Source: Streptomyces albiflavescens | GTDB lineage: Bacteria > Actinomycetota > Actinomycetes > Streptomycetales > Streptomycetaceae | Reading direction: 5' to 3' | Length of the DNA: 61,632 nt | Assembly: GCF_014645835.1 (NCBI RefSeq) | Contig: NZ_BMMM01000032.1 | Location: 32,936 to 94,567, forward strand | Shown: positions 1-8,846 of the stretch, piece by piece | Layout: every line of letters begins with the position of its first letter | Position numbering within the stretch: position 1 is the first letter of the stretch | Made by a program: the position numbers and the translations under genes | The notes under the pieces: generated by a model | What the model saw: only the letters and a program-made list of their open reading frames with translations | What the model was told of the DNA's origin: nothing | Database searches by the model: none

Positions 1-153
1 GACAGCCGCGGCGTGTACGACGTGTGGCTGAAGGCGACCGCGCCGGCCGTCACCGTCACCGTTACCCACGACGGACACGGCAAGCGCAGCAAGAAGGCGA
101 GCGTGAAGCGCGGCAGCCCGACGAAGGCCGACGTCGCCCTGCCGCGCAGCTGA
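1..153 (+). CDS. C-terminal tail of an unidentified protein
   Basis: Frame 1 is open from the window edge to a TGA at 151-153 and gives 50 residues. The segment is short, polar, Lys/Arg-rich and beta-like, with alternating Val/Thr (VTVTVTHDG), and ends LPRS. It resembles the C-terminal beta-sandwich tail of some secreted enzymes such as phosphocholine-type phospholipase C, but this is only an impression. A strong hairpin follows, consistent with a true gene end. Confidence 0.55.
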   Translation, partial: DSRGVYDVWLKATAPAVTVTVTHDGHGKRSKKASVKRGSPTKADVALPRS

Positions 154-192
154 CCGACCCCCCGGCGTTCTGACACGCCGACGCACACGGGA

Positions 193-222
193 CGCTCCCG
201 CCGCAGACCTGCGGCGGGAGCG
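193..222. terminator. Strong hairpin terminator
   Basis: A perfect 13-bp stem (193-205 with 210-222) closes a GACC loop. It lies 40 bp after the stop of the partial gene. No U-tract follows, as is usual in Streptomyces. It may act on both strands, since the minus-strand gene ending at 506 also points toward it. Confidence 0.8.
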
Positions 223-505
223 CCCCCGTGCGCGCCTGGAACCTCGGCGAGCGCCCTGCGGGCTCCGGGAGGTGCCGGGGCTTCATTCGCCTCATCGTGC
301 GGCAGGCCCCGCCTGCCGGCTCACGCAGGACGCCCCGCCTCCGGGTCCCGGCCGATCAGCAGGTCGCCCGTGCCGCGTGGGGGAGTCACTGCCGGCCGTC
401 ACAGGCTCTCGTCGCTGCTGGCGGGCCAGGGGCGCAGCCCCTCCTGCCCGTCGCTGTCCTCGACGGCGGCGTCCCGGGGACGCAGGGTGCTGCGCGGGGC
501 TTCCT

Positions 506-1180
506 TCAGCGTTGGGTGAGGTAGCCGGGGACGGTGACCGACGGGTCGAGGTCGCCGGCGGGTACCGGCGTACCGTAGGTGCGCTGGACGGGCAGCACGC
601 CCGTCCAGTGGGGGAGGGCGAGGTCTTCGGGGTCGTCGTTGGGGTCACCGGTGCGCACCTTGGCGGAGACCTCGTTCAGGTCGAGGGCGACGACGGCGGT
701 GGCGGCCAGTTCCTTGGCGTTCGCGGGGCGGGAGTCCGCGGCGCGACCGGGCACGATGTGGTTGATCAGGGCGTTCAGCGCGGTGGAGCGTTCGGCGGGG
801 TCGGTGACCTGGCGGGCGACGCCGTGCACGACCACGGACCGGTAGTTGATCGCGTGGTGGATGGCGGACCGGGCCAGCACGAGCCCGTCCACGTGCGTGA
901 CGGTCAGGCACACGGCGATCCCGGTGTCCTCGCCGGCGCAGCGCAGCGGCCGGGAGCCGGCGGAGCCGTGCATGTAGAGCCGTTCCGCGACGCGGGCGTA
1001 GAGGGTCGGCAGCACGACGGGGGCGCCGTCGCGGATGAAGCCGAGGTGGCAGAGGTAGTCCGCGTCGAGGATCGCGTGCACCAGCTCGCGATCGTAGGAG
1101 GCGTGCCTGCGGATGCGGGTCGGGACGGTGCGGTCGGTGGCGGCGTACGTGCCGCCGACGGAGTGCGGGGAAGATATAAC
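506..1180 (-). CDS. Pyridoxamine 5'-phosphate oxidase-family flavoprotein
   Basis: The protein has the FMN-binding split-barrel pattern of the PPOX/NimA-like family: an RHASYDRELVHAILDADYLC start, then LPTLYARVAERLYMHGSAGS, and VLARSAIHHAINYRSVVVHG in the middle. Such proteins bind FMN or F420 and reduce small substrates; the substrate here is unknown. It is divergent from a MocR regulator, a pairing that suggests MocR control. Oddity: no ATG, GTG or TTG lies in this frame at the expected N-terminus. The only nearby start, a TTG at 1184, is in another frame. The 5' limit given is where homology-like sequence begins, so an indel or unusual start is possible. Confidence 0.75.
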   Translation of the reverse strand, partial: VISSPHSVGGTYAATDRTVPTRIRRHASYDRELVHAILDADYLCHLGFIRDGAPVVLPTLYARVAERLYMHGSAGSRPLRCAGEDTGIAVCLTVTHVDGLVLARSAIHHAINYRSVVVHGVARQVTDPAERSTALNALINHIVPGRAADSRPANAKELAATAVVALDLNEVSAKVRTGDPNDDPEDLALPHWTGVLPVQRTYGTPVPAGDLDPSVTVPGYLTQR

Positions 1181-1204
1181 GCAATCCTTTCGAACTAGTT
1201 CATA
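1170..1204. promoter_or_regulatory. Divergent PPOX/MocR promoter region
   Basis: This short AT-rich gap contains AACTAGTTCATAAT just before the MocR start. CATAAT fits a -10 element and would give a nearly leaderless transcript. A near-identical block (AACTAGTGCATAAT on the minus strand) survives at about 16760-16780 beside the decayed MocR copy, which supports a conserved promoter/operator. Confidence 0.55.
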
Positions 1205-2545
1205 ATGGGTGTTGTGGTAGCAGAGTATACGTTTACGGGCCGGGGGGCGGCGGAGATCGCGGCGAGCGTCGAGCAGGCCGTCGGGCAGGGCACGCTCGCG
1301 CCGGGCGCCGCGCTGCCACCGCTGCGGGAGCTCGCCACCGAACTCGGCGTCAACCCCAATACCGTCGCCGCCGCCTACCGCGTGCTGCGCGACCGCGGCG
1401 TCATCGAGACCGCGGGCCGGCGCGGCAGCCGGGTGCGGCCGCGCCCCGCCGTCACCGCGCACGACGAGATCCGCCTGACAGTGCCGCCCGGAGTACGCGA
1501 CCTGTCCGCCGGCAACCCGGACACCGCGCTGCTGCCCCCGCTGGGCGAGGCGCTGGCCGAGGCTGCCGCCCGGCACGCCCGACAGCCCACGCTGTACGGT
1601 CACGCCCCGGTCGATGACGAGCTCGGCTCTTTGGCCCGCGCCGCCTTCGACGCCGACGGCGTCCCCGACGGCCCGATCGGGCTCACCTCAGGATCGCTGG
1701 ACGCCATGGAGCGCGCGCTCGTCGCCCATCTGCGGCCCGGCGACGCGGTGGCGGTGGAGGACCCGGGCTGGGGCAGCCTCTTCGATCTCGCCCCCGCCCT
1801 CGGGCTGCGGCCGGTCCCGGTCGGCGTCGACGACGACGGCCCCCTGTCGCACGACGTGGACGCGGCTCTGCGGCAGGGGGCGCGGGCACTGATCGTCACC
1901 GACCGCGGCCAGAACCCCACCGGCGCCACGATCTCGGCCGCCCGCGCCCAGGACCTGCGCGCCGTCCTTGCGGACCACCCGCAGGTCCTCGTCATCGACG
2001 ACGACCACGTGCACGGACTGACCGAACTGCCGCTCCACCCGCTCGCCGGCAGCACCCGGCACTGGATGCTCGTCCGCTCGATGGCCAAGGCCTACGGCCC
2101 CGACCTGCGCCTGGCCGTCCTCACCGGCGATGCCCTCACCGTCGACCGGATCCGCGGCCGCTACCGCCTGGGCCCCGGCTGGATCAGCCACCTGCTCCAG
2201 CACACCGTCACCCATCTGTGCCGCACCGGCGCCGTGGACGTCGCGGCGGTGTCCGCCGCCTACGCCGCGCGCCGCGACGCTCTCGTGCAGGCCCTGGCCG
2301 ACCGCGGGGTGACGGCCTACGGCCGCAGCAGCATGAACGTCTGGGTACCGGTACCCGATGAGACCGGGGCGGTGACCCGGCTGCTGCAGGCCGGCTGGGC
2401 GGTCGCACCCGGAGCCCGCTTCCGGCTCTCCTCACCGCCCGGCATCCGCATCACCATCTCGCCTCTCACGGTGGATGAGGTGCCGGCCCTGGCCGACGCC
2501 GTCACCACCGCGATCCGCCCGCACCGCACCGGGCGCTTCGGCTGA
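1205..2545 (+). CDS. MocR/GntR-type PLP-dependent transcriptional regulator
   Basis: An N-terminal GntR winged helix (about residues 5-80, with LPPLRELATELGVNPNTVAA) is fused to a class-I aminotransferase fold (about 95-440). The PLP-lysine region reads SMAKAYGPDLRL and the glycine-rich part LTSGSLDAMERALVAHLRPG. Length (446 residues) is normal for MocR proteins, which sense PLP or amino compounds and usually control the adjacent divergent gene, here the PPOX flavoprotein. ATG 1205 is used; a GTG at 1214 is possible. A decayed, about 90% identical fragment of this gene lies at 16470-16730. Confidence 0.9.
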   Translation: MGVVVAEYTFTGRGAAEIAASVEQAVGQGTLAPGAALPPLRELATELGVNPNTVAAAYRVLRDRGVIETAGRRGSRVRPRPAVTAHDEIRLTVPPGVRDLSAGNPDTALLPPLGEALAEAAARHARQPTLYGHAPVDDELGSLARAAFDADGVPDGPIGLTSGSLDAMERALVAHLRPGDAVAVEDPGWGSLFDLAPALGLRPVPVGVDDDGPLSHDVDAALRQGARALIVTDRGQNPTGATISAARAQDLRAVLADHPQVLVIDDDHVHGLTELPLHPLAGSTRHWMLVRSMAKAYGPDLRLAVLTGDALTVDRIRGRYRLGPGWISHLLQHTVTHLCRTGAVDVAAVSAAYAARRDALVQALADRGVTAYGRSSMNVWVPVPDETGAVTRLLQAGWAVAPGARFRLSSPPGIRITISPLTVDEVPALADAVTTAIRPHRTGRFG

Positions 2546-2774
2546 CGGGCGGCACAGGGCGCCGGGTCGGCGGCGTCCGCCGAGCACCCCGGGGCACCGA
2601 GGCGAGAACGGCCACGCCTTCCCCCGGCCCGCCGGGCGACAGCCGGTGCCAGGACAGCGCCGCCCCGGGCATCTTCTTTCGGGACCGACCACCGGACATG
2701 GTCGTGCACCCGCACCACCGCACGGGCGGCGGCCTTCGGCAGCCGCCCACGGCCGAGGAACCTGCAAGGCCGCA

Positions 2775-3195
2775 CCACCAGTGCCCAGAGCGTGCCTGAG
2801 CGTGGCGATGGCCTGTGGTCGCCCCGCGGGCCGCCTGGGTGGCCGACAGCGCGTCGGGCATGACGAAGCCGTGGGTGCTCCGGCCGTAGCGGGTCGCGGT
2901 GACCGGCACACCCGCAAGCGGACAGCTGCGCCGCGGTGGGCCTCACCCTCGTCCCGCACGATGTCGGCCTGCGCGGTGACGACGAGCGCCGGGGCCCACC
3001 GGTGAGCTGCTTTTCGCCGGACCGCAGTGCACCGGCGGTGATCTCCGTACGGTGCTCCTCGTCACTCGTGTACTGGCCTTGGAACCGCTGCATGACATCG
3101 CGGCGCAGGACGCAGCCCGCGGTGAACCGATGACAGGGGAGCGGGTGCCGAAGCCTGCGTCGGTGACGGGCGAGGACAGCGCGCACCTGCACGGG
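2775..3195 (-). pseudogene. Decayed HSL-type esterase fragment
   Basis: The minus strand here matches the C-terminal 40% of the intact esterase at 15017-15994, spread over several frames. Matching pieces include VLRRDVMQ, QYTSDEEHRTEITA, VRDEGEAH, DALSATQAARGAT and AIATLRHALGTGG. A 58-base stretch around 2940 differs from the intact copy at only about three positions, so the duplication is recent. The HGGG and GDSAGG halves are absent and the stop codon is lost. It faces the MocR gene convergently, as at the second locus. Confidence 0.85.
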
Positions 3196-3324
3196 AAGTC
3201 GACGCCCGGCGGGCGACGTCCAGTGCCCGTCAAGGGCCGGGCTGTGGAGCAGCTTCGCCACCGAGGGGCATCCTGCACGCGACATGTCGCTGCGCGTCCT
3301 GGCCTGTCCGCTCCGCGGCCTGGT

Positions 3325-3792
3325 TCACGGCTGGTTCCGCTTCCCCTCGACGAGGGCGGCCACACCGGCGTCCCAGTCCATCCAGGAGAACTCCGTGCCG
3401 GGGTGGACCCGGTCGAAGGTCTCCAGCAGCCATTTCTCCAGTTGCCCTCGGTCGATCTGGAGAAGGCATGACCGGTCATGTCCCTCCAGCCTCATGTGCA
3501 CCACGCGGCGCCCTCGGGCGAGTGACGGCCACAGCCGCACGTCCCCCATGCCGCTCGGTTCCTCGGTGCCGTCGAAGAGCAGGTCGCGTGAGAGGGTCCA
3601 CGGGACCACACCACCCTCCGGCGGGTGCAGTTCCATCAGCACGACGAGAGGGTCCGCCTCGGTGTAATGGAATTCGACCTCGAGCGGGGTACGGGACGAC
3701 GGACAAAGAATCCTGTCGACACGCAGGCGCAGCGGGCGCATGCGGTGATCGGACCGGCCGCGAGCCGAAAGGCCGGGCTTCTCGTGTGGCAT
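3325..3792 (-). CDS. SsgA-like sporulation/cell-division regulator (SALP)
   Basis: The 155-residue protein carries the SsgA/SALP signature: WTLSRDLLFDGTEEPSGMG, DVRLWPSLARGRRVVHMRL, and a C-terminal LEKWLLETFDRVHPGTE. SALPs occur in sporulating actinomycetes and help place division or cell-wall sites in sporogenic hyphae, often by recruiting other proteins such as FtsZ. Length is typical (130-155 residues); the N-terminal 30 residues are less conserved, so a downstream start is possible. The gene stands alone, downstream of nothing obvious and next to the esterase relic. Confidence 0.85.
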   Translation of the reverse strand: MPHEKPGLSARGRSDHRMRPLRLRVDRILCPSSRTPLEVEFHYTEADPLVVLMELHPPEGGVVPWTLSRDLLFDGTEEPSGMGDVRLWPSLARGRRVVHMRLEGHDRSCLLQIDRGQLEKWLLETFDRVHPGTEFSWMDWDAGVAALVEGKRNQP

Positions 3793-4502
3793 GGGGCGGC
3801 GTCCCTTTCAGGATGCGGGAATTTCGTCCACCTTGGCTCCCGGGACACACCCTGGGCATCAGTCAGCTGACTGAAGACCGCGTCCTAGGTGATGAAGCGG
3901 GCGACGGCCGGGCAGGAGAGAAACGGCTCAGCCCGGTGACCGACTTGATTCCGCCGTGATGGCATCCGAGCCGACAGGACCGCGGCTGGCCCGGGGCATG
4001 GGGCGGCAGCCGGCCTGCCCGGCTGTTCCCCTTGCCCACCGGGCTCGGGCCCTTTCGCGCGGAGCCGGGCACGAGGAGTCCAAGAGCTGATGACGGGTGC
4101 ACGGTGCTCAAGGGCCGGGTGAAGCCCTGCCTCCAGGGCCGGCGTTCGGGCAGGTGCAGGGCGACGCGGCGGGCCAGGCGGGCACCCTGGCCGGAATGTC
4201 CATACCGCAGCGGCCACCGCCACCAGCGCCCTGACCGCCGTGCGATGAGTGGCCGAAGCCCTCTCGGACCCCGGCCGCCCCACAACACCGGCGTGGCGGC
4301 GAGTGAACTCTCCCTGCCGGGCCGCAAAAAAGGGGGCCGGCACGCGCCCACCCGGCGCGAGCGACCGGCCCGAACTGTTGAGACGGCCCGCTGAAGAAAC
4401 CGACCGACCGTCACGAAAGACCGAGGCTAGGTCGAATGACTGGCCGTGACACCGGTGACGTACCGCGTCAGATGACCGGGGAAGCACGACACCGCCTCTG
4501 CC
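3793..4502. other. Intergenic, no gene recognised
   Basis: About 700 bp with long but low-quality open frames on both strands and no recognisable product. It includes the SsgA-like gene promoter side and the upstream side of the first epoxide hydrolase. Confidence 0.6.
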
Positions 4503-4689
4503 AAATCTAGGTCACGTTCCCGATTACCTGGGCGGCATCCCCCGCCCATCATGGAAGTGCGCCGGAAAGCAGGGCTGACCACACGGTCCCCGCTTCGGCT
4601 GGCGGGAGAAACGAGCGCGGACACGTCTGTGAATTCGGCGTCGAATCCCGCCTTCTCCTGCACATACCGTAGACATCGAGGAGACCACC
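4503..4689 (+). promoter_or_regulatory. Conserved leader of epoxide-hydrolase copy 1
   Basis: It matches 10371-10556 upstream of copy 2 with nearly the same length (187 versus 186 bp). Best-conserved blocks are AATCTAGGTCAC at the 5' end, ATGGAAGTGCGCCGGAA at 4551, and a 25-base block just before the gene (around 4638-4665). The 5' block plausibly holds the promoter or operator. A 38-codon frame (MEVRRK...NPAFSCT) of equal length occurs in both leaders. GAGGA precedes ATG 4690 as a ribosome-binding site. Confidence 0.65.
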
Positions 4690-5889
4690 ATGTCCGTCAC
4701 CCCCGACCAGCACGCAATTCGTCCGTTCACGTTCGAGTTCCCGGAGTCGGAGCTTGAGGAGATGCGTGCACGCATCGCGGCGACGCGTTTTCCCGAGAAG
4801 GAGACCGTCGCGGACCATTCGCAGGGCGTGCCGCTGGAGACGATGCAGGAACTCGCCCGCTACTGGGCCACGGAGTACGACTGGCGCAAGGTCGAGGCGA
4901 AGCTGAAGGCCCTGCCGCATTTCATCACCGAGATCGACGGCCTGGACATCCACTTCATCCACGTCCGTTCCAAGCACGAGAACGCCCTGCCGCTGATCGT
5001 CACGCACGGCTGGCCCGGGTCGATCATCGAGCAAATGAAGATCATCGAGCCGCTCACCAACCCGACGGCCCACGACGGCGACGCCTCGGACGCCTTCCAC
5101 CTGGTGATCCCGTCGATGCCGGGCTACGGCTTCTCCGGCAAGCCGACCGCGGCCGGCTGGGACGCCGAGCGCATCGCGCGTGCCTGGGGCGAGCTGATGA
5201 AGCGCCTGGGCTACACCAAGTACGTGGCGCAGGGCGGCGACTGGGGTGCGATCATCTCGGACCTCATGGGCGTGCAGGAGCCCGAGGGCCTGGCCGGCAT
5301 CCACGTCAACCTGCCCGGCACCGTTCCGCCCGCCGTCGAGCAGGCCCTCGCGGTCGGCAACCCGCTGCCGTCCGACGTCGTCCTGGCAGGCGACGAGGAG
5401 AAGCGCGCCGTCGAGCAGGTCAGCCACCTGTACCAGAACATCGCCCAGTTCCTCATGATGGCCTCGCGCCCGCAGTCGCTGGCCGCCCTCGCGGACTCGC
5501 CGGTCGGCCTGGCGGCCTACCTGCTCGACCACGACGCGCCGAGCCTGGAGATGATCTCCCGCGCCTTCGCCGGACAGGTCGAAGGCCTCACCCGAGACGA
5601 CGTCCTGGACAACATCACCCTGTTCTGGCTGACGAACACCGGGATCTCCGCGGCCCGTCTCTACGCGGAGAACAAGACCCCGTTCCTCGGCGCCAAGGGC
5701 GTCAAGATCCCGGTCGCCGTCAGTGTCTTCCCCGACGAGGTCTACCAAGCCCCCAAGAGCTGGGCCGAGCAGGCGTACCCGAACCTGGTCCACTACAACA
5801 GGCTCGACGAGGGCGGCCACTTCGCCGCCTGGGAGCAGCCGGAGCAGCTCGTGAACGAGGTCCGCGCGGGCTTCCGCTCCCTGCGGTAA
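4690..5889 (+). CDS. Epoxide hydrolase-like alpha/beta hydrolase, copy 1
   Basis: The protein has an N-terminal epoxide-hydrolase domain (about residues 10-120, FTFEFPESELEEMRARI) and an alpha/beta-hydrolase core. Visible motifs are HGWPG (106-110, oxyanion region), nucleophile Asp184 in GGDWGA, and His377 in GGHFAAWEQP. Family members open epoxides by an Asp-ester intermediate. The length of 399 fits the microsomal-type family. A close paralogue with the same leader lies at 10557-11759, and flanking bases just downstream are also shared. Confidence 0.9.
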   Translation: MSVTPDQHAIRPFTFEFPESELEEMRARIAATRFPEKETVADHSQGVPLETMQELARYWATEYDWRKVEAKLKALPHFITEIDGLDIHFIHVRSKHENALPLIVTHGWPGSIIEQMKIIEPLTNPTAHDGDASDAFHLVIPSMPGYGFSGKPTAAGWDAERIARAWGELMKRLGYTKYVAQGGDWGAIISDLMGVQEPEGLAGIHVNLPGTVPPAVEQALAVGNPLPSDVVLAGDEEKRAVEQVSHLYQNIAQFLMMASRPQSLAALADSPVGLAAYLLDHDAPSLEMISRAFAGQVEGLTRDDVLDNITLFWLTNTGISAARLYAENKTPFLGAKGVKIPVAVSVFPDEVYQAPKSWAEQAYPNLVHYNRLDEGGHFAAWEQPEQLVNEVRAGFRSLR

Positions 5890-5990
5890 TCCGTCGTCCA
5901 CCAACGACTGCACGAGTTGCAACCCGCCGGGGCGATCGAGCGGCTCCTCTTCGAGCCACTCGGCCGCCCCGGGCCACCCGGCCGCACGCG

Positions 5991-6567
5991 CCAGGTCCGC
6001 GATCCTCTTGAACACCGACGCCTGAACACCGGGTACCGGGCCGACCCTCATACGGCCCCCTCAAGCGGCGTGGTCCCGTAACCCCTCCCCGGCTCCGGCC
6101 CTGCTCCCGACAGCGCGGGACCGAAGCGCGGGACCGCCCTTTTTCGTGAACTCCCCACCTTCCCCAGGCGCGGATGAGACACCCCAAAAAGGTGGGCAGA
6201 GCATGTCGCCTGCGACAGATACACCCGAACAGACCGATCGGCATGGTCCGTGCGATGCCCGGACGGCCTCCGCCGGGTTCCGTGAAGCGTCCCGGACGGC
6301 CGGCGTCCTGTGCTGACGGATGGCCGGAACCCTCCCTGGTGTGGTCATGGGCGCAGACGGTGGTCGCGTGGGGCCACGGGCCTACGAACGGGGCCTTCGT
6401 GCCGCCCTGTCTGCCGCCGGCAGGACCGCAGCAGTACGAACCGCCCCGGGTGCGTGAGGTGCCCACAAGCACCTCAGGACGCCTGAGCGTTTGTGGGCCG
6501 GCGCCTTGGAGGGGCATCGGACGGTAGGCGCGTGTGTTCCCGAACATAGAAGAAGGACGAACAGGTT
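5991..6567. other. Intergenic, no gene recognised
   Basis: No convincing gene. A minus-strand frame up to 6051 (MRVGPVPGVQASVFKRIADL) looks locally coding but runs into the antisense of the hydrolase and was not recognised. A short direct repeat AGCGCGGGACCG lies near 6112-6136. Confidence 0.5.
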
Positions 6568-7080
6568 ATGAGTGAATTCCAGCAAAAAGCATGGCTTGCG
6601 GGCGGCTGTTTCTGGGGCATGCAGGATCTGCTCCGGACGCTCCCCGGCGTCGTGAGTACCCGGGTGGGATACAGCGGCGGCATCATGCGCCATCCGACCT
6701 ATTTCGAGCATGGAAACCATGCAGAGTCGATCGAGATCATTTTCGACCCTGCCGCCACCGACTACCGCACCATCCTGGAGTACTTCTTCCAGATCCATGA
6801 CCCGACGACGAGGTACCGGCAGGGAAACGACGTCGGCGTCGACTACCGTTCCGCCGTCTTCTATCACGACGACGAGCAGCGGCGCATCGCCGAGGACACC
6901 ATCGCGGACGTCGAGGCATCGGGCCTGTGGCCGGGACGCGTGGTGACCGAAGTCGTCCCGGCCGACACATTCTGGGAAGCCGAGCCGGAGCATCAGGATT
7001 ACCTGAGGCGCTATCCGGACGGCTACACCTGTCACTTTCCGCGCCCGAACTGGCGGCTGCCGAAGCGGGCAGATTCCTGA
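6568..7080 (+). CDS. msrA: Peptide-methionine (S)-S-oxide reductase
   Basis: A clear MsrA with the catalytic motif GCFWG (Cys14), GYSGG, NHAESIEIIFDP and QIHDPTT in order. It reduces the S-epimer of methionine sulfoxide in proteins using thioredoxin. The 170-residue length is normal for the short class. An AGAAGGA sequence precedes ATG 6568. The partner enzyme MsrB is encoded at 20085-20492, not in the same operon. Confidence 0.96.
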   Translation: MSEFQQKAWLAGGCFWGMQDLLRTLPGVVSTRVGYSGGIMRHPTYFEHGNHAESIEIIFDPAATDYRTILEYFFQIHDPTTRYRQGNDVGVDYRSAVFYHDDEQRRIAEDTIADVEASGLWPGRVVTEVVPADTFWEAEPEHQDYLRRYPDGYTCHFPRPNWRLPKRADS

Positions 7081-7213
7081 TCCTGCAGCTCCGCCGGCCC
7101 CGGTGAGAACCCCGTCACCCACGGCACGGCATTTCCTCTGTCACAAACACGCGCGAAGGCCCCGCAGGCCGGGAAGTGCGCGTTGCGGGGCGGGCGATCA
7201 CAGGGGGCAGAAC

Positions 7214-7738
7214 ATGGGCACAGCGCAGAGACAGCAGCAGGGGGAACCCGGCAACACCACCGCCTTCGCCCGCTTCGTGCTCTGCGGCGGCGCAGTGGGG
7301 CTCGCCTCCAGCTTCGCCGTGGCGGCCCTGGCTTCCTGGATCCCCTGGAGTCTGGCCAATGCCCTGATCGCCGTGGTCTCCACGCTCCTCGCCACCGAGC
7401 TGCACGCCCGCTTCACCTTCGGTGCGGGCATGCGGGCGACCCGGCGCCAGCATGCGCAGGCCGCCGGGTCCGCGGCGGCCGCCTACGTGGGGACCTGCGC
7501 GGCGATGTTCGTCCTGCAGCAACTCGTGGTGGAACCCGGCGCGGTGCTTGAGCAGGTCGTCTACCTGTCGGCCTCCGCGCTCGCCGGCATCGCGCGGTTC
7601 GCGGTGCTGCGCCTCGTCGTCTTCGCGCGGCACCGACCGCACAGCGCAGCCATCGACCGCACCGCCCGCCTCGCGCACGCGACCGTGGCCCACGACCCCG
7701 CACACGCCGATACCGTGGCGCTCCACCACGCCGCCTGA
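7214..7738 (+). CDS. GtrA-like four-helix membrane protein
   Basis: Four hydrophobic segments are visible (about residues 18-40, 42-62, 83-105 and 115-135), with FARFVLCGGAVGLASSF at the first and ARFAVLRLVVFARH at the last, the GtrA/DPMS-like pattern. GtrA proteins assist polyprenyl-linked sugar transfer or flipping. ATG 7214 is chosen because GGGGG sits 6 bases upstream; the frame is open further 5' but lacks a good start. The hydrophilic C-tail (HAADTV-like) is of no clear function. Confidence 0.8.
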   Translation: MGTAQRQQQGEPGNTTAFARFVLCGGAVGLASSFAVAALASWIPWSLANALIAVVSTLLATELHARFTFGAGMRATRRQHAQAAGSAAAAYVGTCAAMFVLQQLVVEPGAVLEQVVYLSASALAGIARFAVLRLVVFARHRPHSAAIDRTARLAHATVAHDPAHADTVALHHAA

Positions 7739-7915
7739 CCCCGCCCCAAAATCTTCGCCCCCGGGCAAGGCCGTCGGACTCGTCTGTGACTTCTTCCCGG
7801 AGACCGAAGCGGCTCACGGGTTTCCGTACTTTCCGCCACCGGTCCGAATCGAGTGTCCACCAACCAACTACGGGGCACGGGGACGGCATCTGCATGACGG
7901 TGGTGTCGTGTCCGC

Positions 7916-7953
7916 GTGAGGGTCCCCGCCTGAAAGCAGGCGAGGACCCTCAC
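7916..7953. terminator. Long hairpin terminator
   Basis: Stem 7916-7925 with 7944-7953, extended by 7927-7932 with 7937-7942 around an AAAG loop; one base is bulged. It follows the GtrA-like gene by about 180 bp. Confidence 0.75.
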
Positions 7954-7959
7954 GGTGTT

Positions 7960-7991
7960 GCGGGCAGCTCTGTTGCAACAGAGCTGCCCGC
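7960..7991. terminator. Perfect 32-bp palindrome
   Basis: Bases 7960-7975 are the exact reverse complement of 7976-7991 with no loop. It directly follows the previous hairpin, so the two form a tandem terminator or a protein-binding palindrome. Confidence 0.7.
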
Positions 7992-8846
7992 TGTCCTTGT
8001 TCGGCCCCACCCCGCTGCCCGCATGTCGGGGGAAGTGGACGGCCGCCGCACTGTGCCGACGGCCCACCGCCGAACCCGAAAGCCTCACCGAAGCTCCGGC
8101 GGGCAGTTCACGGCCGTCGACCCTCGCCACCGCTACGCCCTCGCACCGCTCGGCGGCTGTGCAGCCGGACGACCTCCCGAGCCGAAGCGCGGCCCTGCCC
8201 ACAGACGTAGGAATGCGCTCTCGTCGGCGGCGGACCGGCAGTCACCAGGCCGTGGACGTCGAGGGCAGCGGAGCCTACGGCTGCGAACTCGCCCGGTACC
8301 GGCGGCAGAACCAAGGTCATCGTGACCGAGGTGGCCGCCCCGACCGCCGGGCCCGCAGGACAGGCGGCGAGTCCGCCCCCGTCGACGCCTTCGCCGCCGC
8401 AACAGCCGCAGCTACGCGCCCCGGCCCCGGCCCCCGCCGAGCTGATCAAGCACCTGGCCCGCTCCCGTCCCGGTGCGCGGACCGGTGACCCGGCCTGCAC
8501 GGTCAAGGTCGCCCTGCGCGCCTGGCCCGCCACCAGTACCTCACGGCAGAGACCGACGATGCCGATGCGTCGAAGACATCGGTGACCGAAGCATCTTTGT
8601 GTGCGCTGGGGAATGACTCTCCACAATCGGTGCCGATCGAGGGCCACTTGGCAATGCGCGAGGATCACCGGCTTCCTCCGAGGAGGCCCTGGCGTTCAGG
8701 CCGGGGAGGAATCGGACTCCTGTGGAGCAGGGCAGGGATTGCAGGATCGCCGCCGGGGCGATCTGGCGTCCACCCCGCGACGCGGTGCGGCAGCCCAGAT
8801 GATCGAGAACTCTCAACTGTCAGTCCTTGCCGGTAGGTTCGGGTGC
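7992..8846. other. Intergenic, probable left flank of the TnpB element
   Basis: No recognisable gene. A Pro/Ala-rich frame at 8322-8585 has no known features. The left end of the TnpB element must fall within this stretch but no diagnostic hairpin was identified. Confidence 0.5.

Larger units (their letters stand above)
4503..5990 (+). repeat. Duplicated epoxide-hydrolase unit, copy 1
   Basis: This unit of leader, gene and about 30 bases of 3' flank (CACTCGGCCGCCCCGGGCCAC near 5960) recurs in direct orientation at 10371-11860. Between the copies lie msrA, a GtrA-like gene and a TnpB element. Confidence 0.8.

Noticed and set aside
272..1198. Long plus-strand frame antisense to the PPOX gene
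   Set aside because: It is Gly/Val-rich antisense typical of high-GC DNA and lacks family motifs.
4549..6051. 500-residue minus-strand frame opposite epoxide hydrolase copy 1
   Set aside because: It is a mirror of the conserved gene; the same antisense frame appears under copy 2, as expected from codon bias.
8108..8668. Minus-strand frame before the TnpB element
   Set aside because: Cys/Arg-rich antisense-like composition and no recognisable product.
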